Origin: Lingula anatina
Taxonomy: Eukaryota > Brachiopoda > Lingulata > Lingulida > Lingulidae
NCBI RefSeq assembly: GCF_001039355.2
Contig: NW_019775595.1
Coordinates: 243,200 to 302,722, forward strand
Direction of reading: 5' to 3'
DNA: 59,523 nt
The notes below the pieces were generated by a model. The model made no database searches. It saw only the letters and a list, made by a program, of their open reading frames with translations, and had not been told where the DNA came from. This document shows, piece by piece, positions 26,501-37,426 of the stretch. A program made the translations under genes and the position numbers. Position 1 is the stretch's first letter, and each line of letters begins with the position of its first letter.

Positions 26501-29500
26501 AGGACAGGACAGAGTATCATATCCGGTCATTTTCAGTTGCAACATCATTTTAACAATGTCAAAATGACATGCACAGGACCTTTACTTTCTAGACAACGAA
26601 ACGCTCCACATCTCAGAGTTGAAAATATTCAAAATGGCACTTTACCTATCTGAGATTATTTCATTTGCTAACTTCAGAGCTTTACCTTCATGCACTTGTT
26701 GTATGTTTGATTTTAATGAAGGTCTGTGTCTAGATTAATTAACTGCATTAGGTTTGTACAGGATTTCTAGGAAATTGGCCTTGTAATACATCAAAACTGG
26801 ACTTACGGTAATCTAAAAAATCGCCTTATTGTACTGAGATGTAGGGTAATAATGCACGAAAGACTATTTCTTAGCTGTTTCTTTAATTCCACATTCAAAA
26901 TGTGGACAGAAACTAAAGAAATAATAATTACAAAGCTGAGATATAGAACACATTACCTTCAGTAAACTTATCAAAGAAAGACTACAGGCCATTTCCGACT
27001 ATAATGACGTGTTGGAATGATACTGATCAATGATAAAATGCAAATGATCAGTGTATATTCATATTACTAATTATCTCATCAATTAACTAATTACCTTGAT
27101 CAGATAACCCCTGTAATTCATCTGACCTTATGGTCTTATGGTTCAGCGGCGTAATTTAAGCTTTTTTTTAAATCAAACATCATTAACTGAGTCTCACTTC
27201 TTATATTAATGACAGGTCACTTGTATCAATTATTCTTCATCAAACTTTCGAATTGGAAATTTATCTCAGTAGATGATGGCAGCCCCCCCCCCAGCCTCCA
27301 TCCCTAGTAAAACATCCCATCTCCCTTTCCGCCACTTTGTTTTGTACTGTATGTTTCTAGCACAGTGTTAAGTAGAGCAAGCATAAGGTAAAACCAGTCG
27401 GATCCAGTACACTGGCTAGACAAGCAAATTAAGATAAAAAGTAGCAGCCTGCTGGCTTTGTCTTCAGACCAGTCTTGAGAGGGAAGAAAATTAAATTTTG
27501 AGCAGTGGCATGGTAATTTTCAACGAGAACAGGCTTTCTAGGCAATGTCTCAAAGTAACACAAATATTTACCACTTTCCAGGATGTGTCTGAGTTACTAA
27601 CAGTGGTGAGAAATGACATAATACTTGAAAATTTGGAGCAACAGGATACGGCTGCCGATTGACATTACAACCTATGAGAAAAACAGGATGAAAATTAGGG
27701 AGAATTCTCTCTTTTTTAAATTAGTATCAAATTCCCCACTACAATTATGATCCGGTCTTTAATATTCTTCACTTATCAACCCAGGCAAACACACCATTTC
27801 CCAGGTTCTTTTTTGTAAACATGCAATTTTTCTCCAGCCACCATATTTTCCAGGCAATAACATGATCCCTTTAGACATTTTAGCTTACGATTGAAAATTC
27901 ACTCCAACCCAAAAATTAGCTCATTACAGATATACCAGTGCCTTGACGAGACAGCCCAACCCAAGATTGTGGCTTTGTGTTTAAAAATAGCCACAACCAC
28001 AAAAACCACAGGACAAAAAAATATGACCAAATAATAATTAAAACATCTAGTGGCAATGGCTGAAGTTTTTCCAATTTAAAAAGATATCAAATATGTCAGT
28101 AAAGTTTTGGCTTTTTCTTGCTTTTGCTGCTTTAAGTTGTACAAAGTTGAATTTTTGTGTTGAGCTAAACATGCTCAGTTAATGATAAGGGTTATACAGA
28201 GTTAACACTATTCAACCAGTCTGGAAATGCCACTTCCAAATCTTGCCATGCCAGTCCATTTTATGAAATGAACCAAAGGTTCTGTGCAAAAAAGCCAAGT
28301 TTTCCTAGATTTCAAACAGACTCCATTTCTCATTACACTTTACTCCGCCAAATTATATCGGGTAAAATTTGCAAACTTCCAAGTTGGGTCTTAAAATTAA
28401 GACCAATTTTCACCCTAAAGCTCTTTTGTTAAACAAGTCCCTGAACTCAACATGTCTTACCAACAAATAGCCCAACTTCAATCTTTTACCTTGCAACTAA
28501 TGCTAATTACTTTCTGCTACTGATTCTCGATTAGCACAATTTCTCACTTTACAATTGTGTGAAATGATGCAGATCGACTCTGGCTGGGGCACATTCATTA
28601 AGATCCTTACTTCCCAGCTTTTCAGTCTGCTCTTGATGTGGGATTTTCTCAGAAAGACTTGACATCTTCCTATATGAAGAAGTCTTTCTAGGAAATAATT
28701 TTTATACCTTTTGGCCTCAAACTGCCAAATATAAATTTCAGTTTCCTGAAAATACAGGAAACTTGGTCTTTGATGGTTTATCATTAACCTCACTAATCAG
28801 CAATACTAGTTATCATTAATAAAATGCTGTTTGCAGGAGTTCTGAGTTAAGGTGATTTCAGATTTCTGCCTGGGGGTGTTATTACAAAATAATTAGTTAT
28901 CAACTCTTACTTGTGTGCATCACTAAATAAACCTGTGAATAAAAATTTTCACCTCCTGAAGGAAACTACGTAAAGAAACGTCATGACTAAGAAAAAATTT
29001 TCCTGAACCTAAGACTAGTAATGTTTTTTCATACACACATTCCTGGTTAAAAAACAGACTCCAGTACAGTCTACCATATAAAGTAAGATCCGAACTCACC
29101 TGTACATTGCCACTACCCATTTCACCCTTTTCATGCAGGCATGTATTACACAGAAGTCTACATAACCAGTTGCTCTAATTTGGAACCTGTACTTGTTGCT
29201 GTCTATGACTGACTTTAGCTGTGACAGAACAGCTCTCTATAACAACATATATCACCCCATACATGGCTTCTTTGTATTCCATTATCATATGTGACACCTC
29301 ACCCCCCCCCCCCCCACCCCCGTTGTACTATATTGGTTCACAGCCAGATGTAACTGGCAACTGAAATTAAAATTTTCTATCTTTACCTAAGAAGACTACA
29401 TTTTATACCTGGTAAACAGAAAAGTAATTTCATTATTCCAGCTTGATTTTATATTTCATTTCAAGTGGCTTTTGGATGTCTGTGGCTGTCTTAAAACACT

Positions 29501-29501
29501 T

Positions 29502-29548
<47 letters not shown>

Positions 29549-29671
29549 TGTTCCCATAAATTATTCAAGGGGGAATCCCAGCCAATTAACCCAATTTCAT
29601 TGAAAGCATTTTAGTGAAACGATCCAAAGAGTTAAATTGATCCAGCTAGTATGATTGGTTTATGAGAACAC

Positions 29672-29744
<73 letters not shown>

Positions 29745-31304
29745 GTTTCACAGATGTATAGACACATACTAATTGCCTCTTCAGTGACTAAACAGTCCAG
29801 ATCAGTTAAATGGTGCCACCCGCATATATGAAGGTCTTTGATAATGCGTCTGTGACATATCACTTTGTTCACAGGTCCTGGTGACATTTATATATAGATA
29901 TATTCACACAGAATGACGTTGACCAGCAGAATCAAATGCAACTGTAAAGCACTGCCATCTTAGGAAGAGCATGTAACAAGCATGCTCATAGTTGTTTTTC
30001 AATCTGCCAATCTTTCCTATAGGCCATACCTGTGAGTAGAAAGCTCGATTCTAATTTTCACCAGGAAAAATTGTGAATTCATAAATGCCCTATGGTTTAA
30101 AGGTGAATAACTGTCACATTTCCAACATATGTTCCGATAATAACCAAATCATTATGCTAACTGCCAGATAAAAGATCAAAAGTAAATATTGACAAAGATG
30201 CACCTATCCCATTTAGCCTTCACTTTAATAAGTGACACTAATGTCAGTGTGAGATAAAGATAGAGATGTCCAATTTCTGTCCTTTTTGACCATAACCCTG
30301 GGCACATAATTGTTACCATTGCGATAATACAATATGATAATACAAACAATGCCTTCAAGAAAAAAATGCCTGTCTTATGTACCTTTTTAAAAGCATAAGA
30401 CCAGTCACTCATTAAATTACACAAAATATATATATTAACTTTAACCTTAACCTTAACCACACAACTTTATCCACAATTATCAATTGTAGTTTTATTAAGA
30501 CAGAAAGTAAGTTAAGTAACACAAACAGACAATAAGCTTTTCACAAAGAAGATGAAATGGACTTATCAAAGACAATCTTCAAAGATTGATTATAACCCAA
30601 GGTAAGAGACTGATAGGTCACATATGTGATTTATGATTTTACATAGGAAGGTGAATACACTGCTGACGTAAAATAGTCATTTTTATCTTTTTAATATACA
30701 AAATACTACTTATATATAATTACCATGTCTGGGTCTGTTTCGTCATAACTTAATAAAATAGTTTCAAAATTACTAAACTGTTGAAATTCCCTTCACCCTA
30801 TTTCCTTACAGATTTTTTACTAAACATTTAGACACATATCATATTCTAGCTCAGATAATTCTGTCACTGTTACTAATAGTCACAAACCATTCTTCTTTAG
30901 AAAGAAAGAAAGACAACGAAAGCAAATGCAACTAAGATAAATCTATTTTTAAAATATGAACCAAGCAGGGTGACTGTATTTCCTCGATGTCTATTTCTAA
31001 AATCCCCAAGAGAGCAAGGCACTCAAGAAACATATAAGAGACATACGAAAGGGTCTGCGGCGCGATCGTCATCTCAAACCAAACATGAACAATTCTCGTT
31101 TCTTCTCAATGAAAACGGTGCATGACCCGAAACAATGATGAAAATGTATGAATGAACCCGAGACCGAAACTAGGTCACGTAATCTGACTAGAAAGGACTC
31201 ACCTTGCTGATCCGCTTCGGTTTTGTGCTCATATTCGGCTTTCTGTCTTGGTAAAAACAATCGTTGGATTCACCTCCATAATCTCCATAAAATTCAAGGT
31301 CCAT
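20538..31304 (-). CDS. 5' coding exons of an unrecognised protein gene (partial)
   Basis: Two exons join in phase. Exon 1 (31304-31203) starts with ATG, encodes 34 residues (MDLEFYGDYGG...STKPKRISK) and ends AAG|GTGAGT. Exon 2 (20679-20538) follows a TTTATTTCAG acceptor, encodes 47 residues plus one base (TYDGELGKEIERLNSMLPP...VPSMSDLSDESL) and ends TTG|GTGAGT. The peptide is hydrophilic, has no signal sequence or membrane segment, and is rich in Asp, Glu, Ser and Met, with a basic KPKR cluster at residues 28-31. That looks like a soluble, perhaps nuclear or regulatory, protein. The family was not recognised. The 10.5-kb first coding intron and a CpG-rich start region are typical of regulated metazoan genes. 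Later exons were not found in 1-20.5 kb and may lie outside the window. Confidence 0.75.
21954..22122. mobile_element. MITE-like inverted-repeat element (family F)
   Basis: The left half contains GGACTAAC...GATCAAATATGGCGT and the right half contains its near complement, ACGCCATATTTGATC...GTTGGTCTG. The arms are about 50-60 bases and imperfect. The GACTAAC and CCATATTTGA motifs link it to the element at 11286. Confidence 0.65.
22966..23160. mobile_element. Diverged MITE fragment related to family A
   Basis: It starts ACCCCATTCCCATAGATAA and continues with a degenerate version of the family A left arm (GGATCGTCCCAACTCTGGGG). The remainder differs and resembles sequence at about 15580-15610. 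No intact right end was seen. Confidence 0.55.
29505..29546. repeat. (AG)n microsatellite
   Basis: About 21 AG dinucleotides within the large intron. Confidence 0.97.
29675..29741. repeat. (AG)n microsatellite, longest in the window
   Basis: About 33 GA dinucleotides, 130 bases from the previous tract and in the same orientation. Confidence 0.97.
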
Positions 31305-31399
31305 TTTGGTTGGATTTACGACCTATAAACGAGAAACAATTTTGGTTCAGGTGAAATGCGTGACCTGAATCAGAGATGCTGTATCGCAATTCTGCTAGC

Positions 31400-31910
31400 C
31401 ACAATATCCGCCATGTTGAATATGTGAAAATATACCCCAACGTTATAAAGCGTCCAAATCATGTTTGATTCTACTAGAAACACACTAAATTGTGCATCAA
31501 CATGAAGCTGGGAGATTTTTCTTACCGTTTTGGCAACTCAGCTATCTGTAGTGTAACTCTATCTCGCTCTCCGGGAGAAATAATATGACGCAATTTCGCG
31601 ACAGCACCGTGCTACGCTCTCGCGGGCACTTGTTGCAGTCTTCGAACGGGATTTGTAGCGCTCTCCAGCTTTCTCTACTCTGCAAGCAAAAATTTAGGGC
31701 TTTAGTCTTTCTAGCACAACTAAACAAGCTATATTCTCAAAATTCGTGCGACAAAATCTCGAGAACTTGACGCTAAATACACTTACGTTTACACCGCAGC
31801 CTTCGTCCCAGGTTTGATTCACAAATCCAGCAGCGATAAGAGAATGTTTATTGATTTCGCAGACTTCTCCCTGATTGGATAGTTTTGTTTACGGGTCATA
31901 AGGGGGCGGA
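31400..31910 (-). promoter_or_regulatory. CpG-rich promoter and probable 5' untranslated exon
   Basis: CpG dinucleotides are clearly denser here than elsewhere in this AT-rich window. On the minus strand two good donors are visible: one after ...AAACG|GTAAGA (exon edge 31526) and one after ...TAAAC|GTAAGT (about 31785). These would define alternative non-coding first exons that splice to the acceptor TTTATAG at 31323, just before the ATG exon. A GGGGGCGG-type box (about 31903-31910) could bind SP/KLF factors. The transcription start is inferred, not seen. Confidence 0.5.
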
Positions 31911-33487
31911 GCTAGACGGCAAAGAAGCTTATGCTGATGGCGGTGTTTCAGTGCCTTTTTAGGCAAGTTTATCATTTTGTAAAAAACATTTTTAAGTGTG
32001 GCTAATGCCTGTGACTTTCTACAAAGTCTGTACAGTGGGATTCTTCTGTGCATATCATCTATAGCTTGACCCATATTCAAAGCAAGAAAGTCAATCAATC
32101 AAATTTTGACAGGTCTCATGAATGAGATCAAGGTGCCCGTGACGTCGGTTTGTCCCATATTTGGATATGACCAACTTTTGACCAATGACTTCTCGCCGTT
32201 CTGGCCCCAGTTTGAATAACGAAAATGGAAGGATGGATTACATTAGAATCCATATTGGACAAGTAAAACGAACTTGCTATTCAATGAAGTAAAAATTACA
32301 CAACGAGAAAAGAATATTATTTCACGCTTATTGACGTGTATACCCTTTTCACGCTTCAGCTAGCACAAACGCTTTTCTTCTTACAAGTGTAAAGTTAATC
32401 TAAATCTTGACGACTTATAAGGCCAGTTTTATTCCAATAAAATAGAAAAATGTTTGTGCTAAGTGTACTAAGACAAGGAACGCGGATTACTGGAATGAAA
32501 TAAATTATAAAATATATTTTGATTGCACGTTTGACACTTTCCCCCCCTCTGTCTAGTGTCAACTTCACTCGTTTATTCACTCACAGGGCCTTGTGCCAAC
32601 ACATTATCCAGATCAATTTTAAATTCCATTTGTTGATCCAACAGCTATTTATTACCATCTTTCAACACTAACAGTAGTTTAAAAGGTACCCCTCCTCCCT
32701 AAATAAAAAACGACAGAACAACCAAAATGAGACGAAACTAAGAGTTTTTTTTTAGTCACTCTGCCTTACATATGACATATCCTTCTAGTACTCATTCGCT
32801 TCACTAAAAAAAAAACCTTTGGTAACACAAGTGAAACTACGCTAAAAGGTGTTTTCCACGAATTCGCGTGATTTGTTTAACTCACAGTATGGTTGTAATC
32901 AATTGAAAGAGCAAAAATGTTGAATAGGAAGACGTAAAGTCAAAGATTATACATCCCCTCGAAGCTGAATAATCTATATTATAATAGCAGATCACCCGAA
33001 GTCTCCGTTTCACGTTTTTTTCTCCCAAACTACAACGATCTGTTGACAACTGACAGGTGTTAGCAATACCTTTGGCCAGTGGGAAGATGGTGATCGTAGT
33101 TTGAATTTGATTATAATTGTTAAAAGTATATTTTGTAGGCATATTCCTTCAGCAATTTCCGTAAAGCTTCGACATATGTGACGGGTATTTTTACTGTCAA
33201 TAACGCGGCGGAGTAGGTACGATTTACACTCAGTCCCGCGTCCTTTTCTTTTCTTTTCTTTTTTTTTTTAAATTTTTGTTAGTATTTAGAATATAGTATA
33301 TAAAAAGATTCTAAAAATCGTGTATACTAATCTCTAATCATGGTTCAATTATTGATGTGACGGGTATCAGCTAGTAAATTGACAACATGTAAAATGCTGA
33401 CCAAGTTTGTGGGTGTAAATTTAAAGAAGTCATTAATTATTTATGTCATTTTCTGGAAGCAACGCATATTCATAATGAGGGCGTCTC

Positions 33488-33650
33488 AATAGTCCGAAGG
33501 TTCATTGGTCCGAACGTTCATTGGTCCGAAAAGTGGTAACATTTTCATCGATTTTTTAATCAAGGGTTCATTGGTCCGAAGGTTCTATAGTGAATATTCG
33601 GACCAATGAACCTTCGGACATTGAACCTTCGGACTATTGCTACGGCATTC
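33488..33650. repeat. Fold-back repeat built of a GTCCGAAGGTTCATTG unit
   Basis: The left half has three direct or near-direct copies of the unit (AATAGTCCGAAGGTTCATTG, then GGTCCGAACGTTCATTG, then a third after an AT-rich spacer). The right half carries the reverse complement (CGGACCAATGAACCTTCGGA, AATGAACCTTCGGACTATT). The ends are therefore long inverted repeats with internal direct repeats, as in fold-back transposons. Confidence 0.8.
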
Positions 33651-33938
33651 ATAATTCATTGACCAGTATAATAATCAATCAGTGATATAAATGCAATAAA
33701 TAATTGATTGGCGATGATTGACGATTTGATTTTGAGAGGACACTTGGAAGATTAAAAAAGAAAAATAAAATAAAAGAGCAGCGGAGAATGATATGATGTG
33801 AAAATACGCTGAATTGAAACATGAATACATATAATCCAGAAAACACATAGATATATAAATCTTAACAGCGGAAAAGAATAAGGCAGTTTAATTTTCCAAG
33901 CTATGAAGTGTGCATTGGCAAGTTATTATCAAGGGGTA

Positions 33939-34301
33939 CAGAAGGGGGCAAGGGGGGAGGCACAGGCACATAACTTTTGACGCTTCTCACGACACGCCGG
34001 CTTAAAATCACGAACCTGGTACATCGAACCCCTTCCTTTATCCCTCCCCCTTTCTTGAATCCGCCCGAGTTGTGTATGTTTGGACGGAGGAATGCAGAGT
34101 TTCCGATTTNNNNNNNNNNNNNNNNAGGGGGCAAGTGGGGGGGGGGGGGGAGGCACAGGCACATAACTTTTGACGCTTCTCACGAAACGCCGGCTTAAAA
34201 TCACGAACCTGGTAGATCGAACCCCTTCCTTTATCCCTCCCCCTTTCTTGAATCCGCCCGAGTTGTGTATGTTTGGACGGAGGAATGCAGAGTTTCCGAT
34301 T
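33939..34301. repeat. Direct duplication split by a 16-N gap
   Basis: A segment of about 165 bases (GGCACAGGCACATAACTTTT ... GCAGAGTTTCCGATTT) occurs at about 33957-34109 and again at about 34151-34301 with only three or so differences. Between them lie 16 N (34110-34125) and a variable poly-G run. The gap sits at the end of copy 1, so copy number in the genome is uncertain. Confidence 0.9.
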
Positions 34302-34627
34302 TATAAGATTATTGGGCGCTGTGTGCAAAAAATAAGTGCGAAACATGCTGGATCCTTGCCGACTGTAAGCTAACAACACCTTTTACATAATGTATACAAG
34401 GTACATAAGATCAATTGGTAAATGTTCTCAAACAAGAAGCTATACACACCACACGAACTTGCGTTTTTAAGCCTTTATCTCCAGTCTGTACGTGTTAGTT
34501 TAATATATTGCGCAGTCCCAAGTTAACCATCCTCTATTGATAATAAGGGTGCATTCACCCTGGAGAGCGACATTTACGATAAGGAGGCGTTCCTTTCAGC
34601 AGGTGAAATTTAAGGGTAAAAAAGGGT

Positions 34628-34629
<2 letters not shown>

Positions 34630-34663
<34 letters not shown>

Positions 34664-34666
34664 GTC

Positions 34667-34704
<38 letters not shown>
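34630..34704. repeat. Two (TC)n microsatellite tracts
   Basis: (TC)n at 34630-34659 and 34670-34704, separated by a short TGTATGTCTTCC spacer. Confidence 0.96.
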
Positions 34705-34707
<3 letters not shown>

Positions 34708-37426
34708 GCATTAGAAAAGCAACTGATGATAGTGCCATGTGTCTTCTATAATACATGAACTTTCGTATTGTTCCTAATTCCTTCCCAATCCCGTGCGTAA
34801 TAATTACCGGGAAAAGCTCATATTTTTCAATTTATAAATGGCTTCAATTTACAAGACAACTATTGTTAAATGAAATTAACACGAGATGTGAAATTAGGAA
34901 AAGATATCATTATCAATGCCATATATAGCTACAGCATGTAACCTGCGTGATATTGAAAAGCGGTTGCTCAGTGCCGGTGTGACAGGAAAGGTAGTCCACT
35001 AGGAACCAAAGTCCGTTCCCCATTTCTTTGTTCAGGTGTCATTTGTCCCATATACTTACTCCAATTCTCCGACTAGCCTGTACTAATTATGTGTGAGACT
35101 GGACTTCCATTCCCCGGGCTACCATTCCAACCACACCTTAGTAAAAACATCAATGTGCTACAACAAGTATGATTGCGTCAGTTGCGACAAGCGCAATCAA
35201 GGGGACTCCTCGCGGTTCGAATTATAGCAGGGATCCTATTTTACAAAATAACTTTAGCCCGAATACTGATCCGAATTATCAGACCAAATTGTTTGTGTTC
35301 CGTTTGCATATTCTAGTAATTATTCAAATCTTGAATATCTACACGATCTACACGTCATCTCTGCACATTTTCAAACTTTTCATACTTTATAAGGTGGTTA
35401 AAAACATTATAAGACTACATTTTGCAAAATACTCTTTCTGGTTTCTTTTATATAAAATGCTTATCTAAATATCAGTGCAATAAAATATATTTGGGGCTCA
35501 AAACTCCGTTGTTTGATGTTCTATTCACCACCTCACTGGATGGCCAAACGTTTATCGTGAATTTAAATGCTTTTTAAATTAGTGTGAGATAGTTATCGTT
35601 AGTCCCTAACTAATTAAGGCTCATCAAAATTGGTCTGGTAGACGACAAGGGTGTGAACTACAACATTTCATATCAAGGCATCGTTTGGTCTTACATTTAT
35701 GTTTGGGAGACTGGACCTTATTGCATGTTCTATCAAACAAAGGCATTATTTCGCTTTTTTACTGATAAAATCAGAAGTAATTGCCTTTCAAGACTTCTTT
35801 GTTCCGAGTTGTAACACTTATTGTTGTGATTAAATAGACTTTAAGTCTTTAAAATTAACATTGTTTTCGTTTTCTTTTTAATTCATTTTTCTTTTTGAGG
35901 TTTACAAAACCATCCAAAGGTTTTTTTCACCGTGCTCTCTGCCGACATTACCTAAAACTTTTTTGTTTTGGTTTAGTTTAATTTGTTTTATCAATACACT
36001 AATGTTTTTCTCACTTTCTTGATCTAATTTACAAGTACACTGAACAGCCCCCATTTTAAAATCAGAGTTGACTTTCTAGTTCAATATACGCAAGATATTT
36101 GCAATATCCTGTTAGAATATTCACCACTCCAACTACTCACTTTTATTCTTGTGATACCAGGACTAATTCACTAATTAATGGTATGAAATTAGCCGAGGTG
36201 CCTGTATTAGAAACTTCACCGCCAAAAAGCAATCACAACTACCACATCTAATCTTATCCAGTTCCTATATATAACATCTGCCCCAGCACACTGCTTTCCA
36301 TGCATTGACCTAGAAACATTAGTTGCCCTCATTGTTTTAGCTTATCGAGCTTAGCTTGTGATACTGAATCACGTGAAGGTTGCTTAAAGTCCACGGCAGC
36401 GCTTGCAACTGAGACATGTAACCTAGATTACTCTATGGCTTTAAGTGTGAAAAGAACTGCGTTTTGCTTTTTTTATTCCTGGACGCTCTGACCCAACTTC
36501 ATTTTTGTCCATTTTGAGACGGAATTGGAGGAACTTCGGTGTTGACAGTTTTTCCCAGGAGCCGACTGTTTATGAAAGAAAAGGAAATTTCCATTTGCAA
36601 GGTCAATGTTTACTGCTATTATACTAGGCAACACGAGGTAGATCAAACCTCCGAATAGCAATGTATTATTGTAATGCTTCCATTAGTGAGACTGATCTGT
36701 CCTAATCTTGTTTGTTTGATAGGTTTCACTCCAAGCTGTCTTTCTGTATCACTACAAAAGTATAGATATTCTCAACCTAAGTGTCATCATAGTACGTACA
36801 TTTATGTTGTATGAATATCTGTGCATCTACTGGTGGTCCTATGCAGTACATTAATGCATGCTCTTCATAAGATATATCCTTTAGATCGAAGGCTCGATAC
36901 TTAACTGATAATTTCATGGTCTGTCTAGGAAGACCTGGGCATGAATTTTAGAGAATTTAGATTTAATTCTTGCTGTATTTCTGGATTATTGACAAGAATT
37001 TTTGGTTTGCATGTAGAATATAGTAGAGAATGTCTTTCAAGTTGAGAAGTGATGAGCCCAAATTTCGGAATGTCATAAATTCAGTTATATGTGGCATGCA
37101 CAATACATGAAAAACGGTCCGATTTTACCAGCCTGACAGATATGATTGATCACTTTGTATAACTATTTTCTTGCAGGGTTTGATCTTATCAGTGGACGGC
37201 GAGAGTGAAACAAGAACGTGATATGGATATGACATCTGTACCTGTATGTTCTAACAGACCTTCCAAGTGCACATGGACTATTCTTTTCATATGATGACAA
37301 TAGAAGCGATTTCAAATCACTTTCAGACCCATCCTTGTTACCTGGATCCGTAACGGCTTTACCGTAGTTGCTACCCCAGGGCCTTACCCAAATAAACTAT
37401 AGCAATAAAGACAAAATGTTTCCATA

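Larger units (their letters stand above)
20680..31202 (-). other. Large first coding intron (10.5 kb)
   Basis: The donor is GTGAGT at 31202 and the acceptor ends at 20680 (minus strand). It contains poly-A and poly-C tracts, an inverted-repeat element (about 21954-22122), a family A-like fragment (about 22966-23040) and two (GA)n tracts (29505-29546, 29675-29741). A base-balanced patch at about 25330-25600 gives a 124-codon open frame of no recognised family. No exon of another gene could be supported. Confidence 0.65.
31911..37426. other. Intergenic region between divergent genes
   Basis: It lies between the minus-strand gene starting near 31.8 kb and the plus-strand receptor-like gene at 37.4 kb. 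No coding exon was recognised. It contains a fold-back repeat (about 33488-33650), a duplication around an N gap (33939-34301) and (TC)n tracts (34630-34704). A TTTTCTTGCAG|GGTTTGATC acceptor at about 37177 could begin a 5' untranslated exon of the plus-strand gene. Confidence 0.6.

Noticed and set aside
30430-30460. TTAACCTTAACC motif resembling a telomeric repeat
   Set aside because: Only about three imperfect units of TTAACC, not TTAGGG, in the middle of an intron.
33901-34379. Proline/glycine-rich open frames around the N gap
   Set aside because: They arise from the duplicated segment and poly-G runs, and cross unresolved bases.
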